The notes beneath the pieces were generated by a model that ran no database searches, had not been told where the DNA came from, and worked only from the letters and a program-made list of their open reading frames with translations. The position numbers and the translations under genes were made by a program. Of a stretch of 64,000 nt of DNA, positions 62,985 to 64,000 are shown piece by piece (position 1 is the first letter of the stretch; each line of letters opens with the position of its first letter). This DNA comes from Glossina fuscipes (taxonomy: Eukaryota; Arthropoda; Insecta; Diptera; Glossinidae). The stretch covers positions 20,780,122 through 20,844,121 of the forward strand of contig NW_023998415.1 of assembly GCF_014805625.2 (NCBI RefSeq), in the 5' to 3' direction.

Positions 62985-63752
62985 CGTCCGCGACCGGATC
63001 TTTTATACTTGTCACCGTTATCCTTAGCATATTGTCGTAATGTTCGCGATATTTCATTTAGGATTAACACGCCTAGCTTGCCGCATTCTGCTCCACAAGT
63101 GCTCTTATTTGATAATCAATTGATTGTACTCTGATTGTAAAAAAGAGCGAACCGTTCACCTAATGTGGCTCACCACATATATATTTGAGAATTATTTAGA
63201 CTTAATACATTTGTAGACGCTTGATGTATCTGCATGTGAGGAATGCACAGGAAAATGTTCAATTGTGTGTCCTGCTTATCTTATGAGTAATAAGCGGAGA
63301 GCAGCAAATAATGAAAAACATAACGTATGAGTTTGCAAACAGATGCTGCAGGGTTCACATTAGAATAATTGTGCAAATTTTTATGACTGAATCTTTTATA
63401 GTTTATAAGTAACGAGCAGAAATCCAAAATTGTTTTTATTTTCGAAAACACAGATAGTCTCAGATTATGTTGCATTGCGGTCGTGTCCTTAAACCGATTT
63501 TCAATACCAACTCACGTACAAAGAATTTAAATGTTTTTGCCGCATTTGAAGCCGATAGCTTGATTTTGCCGAGCAGCAGAATGTTGCTAACACAGACGGA
63601 CAGCCAGACGGACATGTTCAAATCGATTTAGGATCTAATGCTGATCAAGAATATTTCAGGGACTCTCTGGAGTTTCCTTCTCGACATTGCGACAAAGGTT
63701 GTGACAAACTAAATACACCTCTCGTCCTCCGCTGATGGGAATGGGTATAAAA
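62985..63752 (+). mobile_element. Dispersed repeat family A, near full-length copy
   Basis: It starts CGTCCGCGACCGGATCTTTT followed by ATACTTGTCACCGTTATCC, has TTTATAAGTAACGAGCAGAA in the middle and ACAGACGGACAGCCAGACGG near 63595. It ends with CTGATGGGAATGGGTATAAA. Between the GRAC array and the end is GCTGATCAAGAATATTTCAG, the same core as at 34692. Confidence 0.7.
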
Positions 63753-64000
63753 TAACTAGTATTCGTTTGCAGCGATGGGACCGACTGGCTTGACAGGGTT
63801 AATTACCTAACGCTTACATATTCTGAAACTTTCAATTTTCACTTGACTGTAACAGTGGAGGCTATTCAGACTTGCCAACTCATAACAAGAAGCATCGTTT
63901 TCTCTCGAGCACGCCCCTTTATGAACAAGAAGAAGGAACAGCTTATAAGCCGACAATTGCAAATGTATATCTACTTACTTCCTTATAGCTTACACTTTGT

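Larger units (their letters stand above)
40806..64000 (-). other. Probable upstream intron (partial), or intron plus 5' flank
   Basis: This is everything upstream of the micro-exon on the minus strand. No confident coding exon was found in it; the weak candidates at 51045-51077 and 56411-56700 are listed separately. It is filled with dispersed repeats, the false or real 1.8-kb duplication and microsatellites. The start of the gene is not identified. Confidence 0.4.

Overview
The window looks like AT-rich nuclear DNA from a higher fly (Diptera, Schizophora; a tephritid or calyptrate fly is my inference). The evidence is the base composition, very long introns, abundant poly-A/T and (TA)n tracts, long CAG/CAA glutamine tracts, mariner relics, and short dispersed elements carrying GTCC/GTCT arrays like the mini-me/DINE-1 type elements of flies. 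No prokaryotic-style genes, operons, CRISPR array, virus or intact transposon is visible.

The only well-supported coding sequence lies on the minus strand: a 483-bp exon (3923-4405) encoding glutamine-rich low-complexity protein, and a 39-bp micro-exon upstream of it (40767-40805). Both have good splice sites and both are phase 1 at each end, so they join in frame across an intron of 36,361 bp. Most of the window is therefore probably intron of one large minus-strand gene, with about 3.9 kb of the next intron at the left end and at least 23 kb of the preceding one at the right. I do not recognise the gene. A weaker 33-bp candidate micro-exon of the same phase lies at 51045-51077.

The rest is intronic DNA with degraded mobile elements. 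There are three mariner relics (12.9, 26.4 and 35.7 kb; two keep only the ends of the transposase), a LINE 3' end with the Cys/His finger (25.3 kb), a LINE reverse-transcriptase palm fragment (59.7 kb), and a doubtful element fragment (9.8 kb). Two dispersed families are described from internal comparison. Family A is about 750-830 bp, with TTTTATACCC ends and GACG/GACA arrays (five copies). Family B is about 270-480 bp, with TTATTATACCGAC and GTATTTAATGGTCGC motifs (six loci plus one duplicate). A possible tRNA-like SINE family has about five copies. Microsatellites and homopolymers are everywhere.

The assembly has three N gaps (100, 100 and 400 bp). The 400-bp gap is flanked by a near-identical 1.8-kb sequence on both sides, with one copy ending and the other starting exactly at the gap edges. 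This is best explained by two overlapping contigs that were not merged, so the true locus is probably about 2.24 kb shorter.
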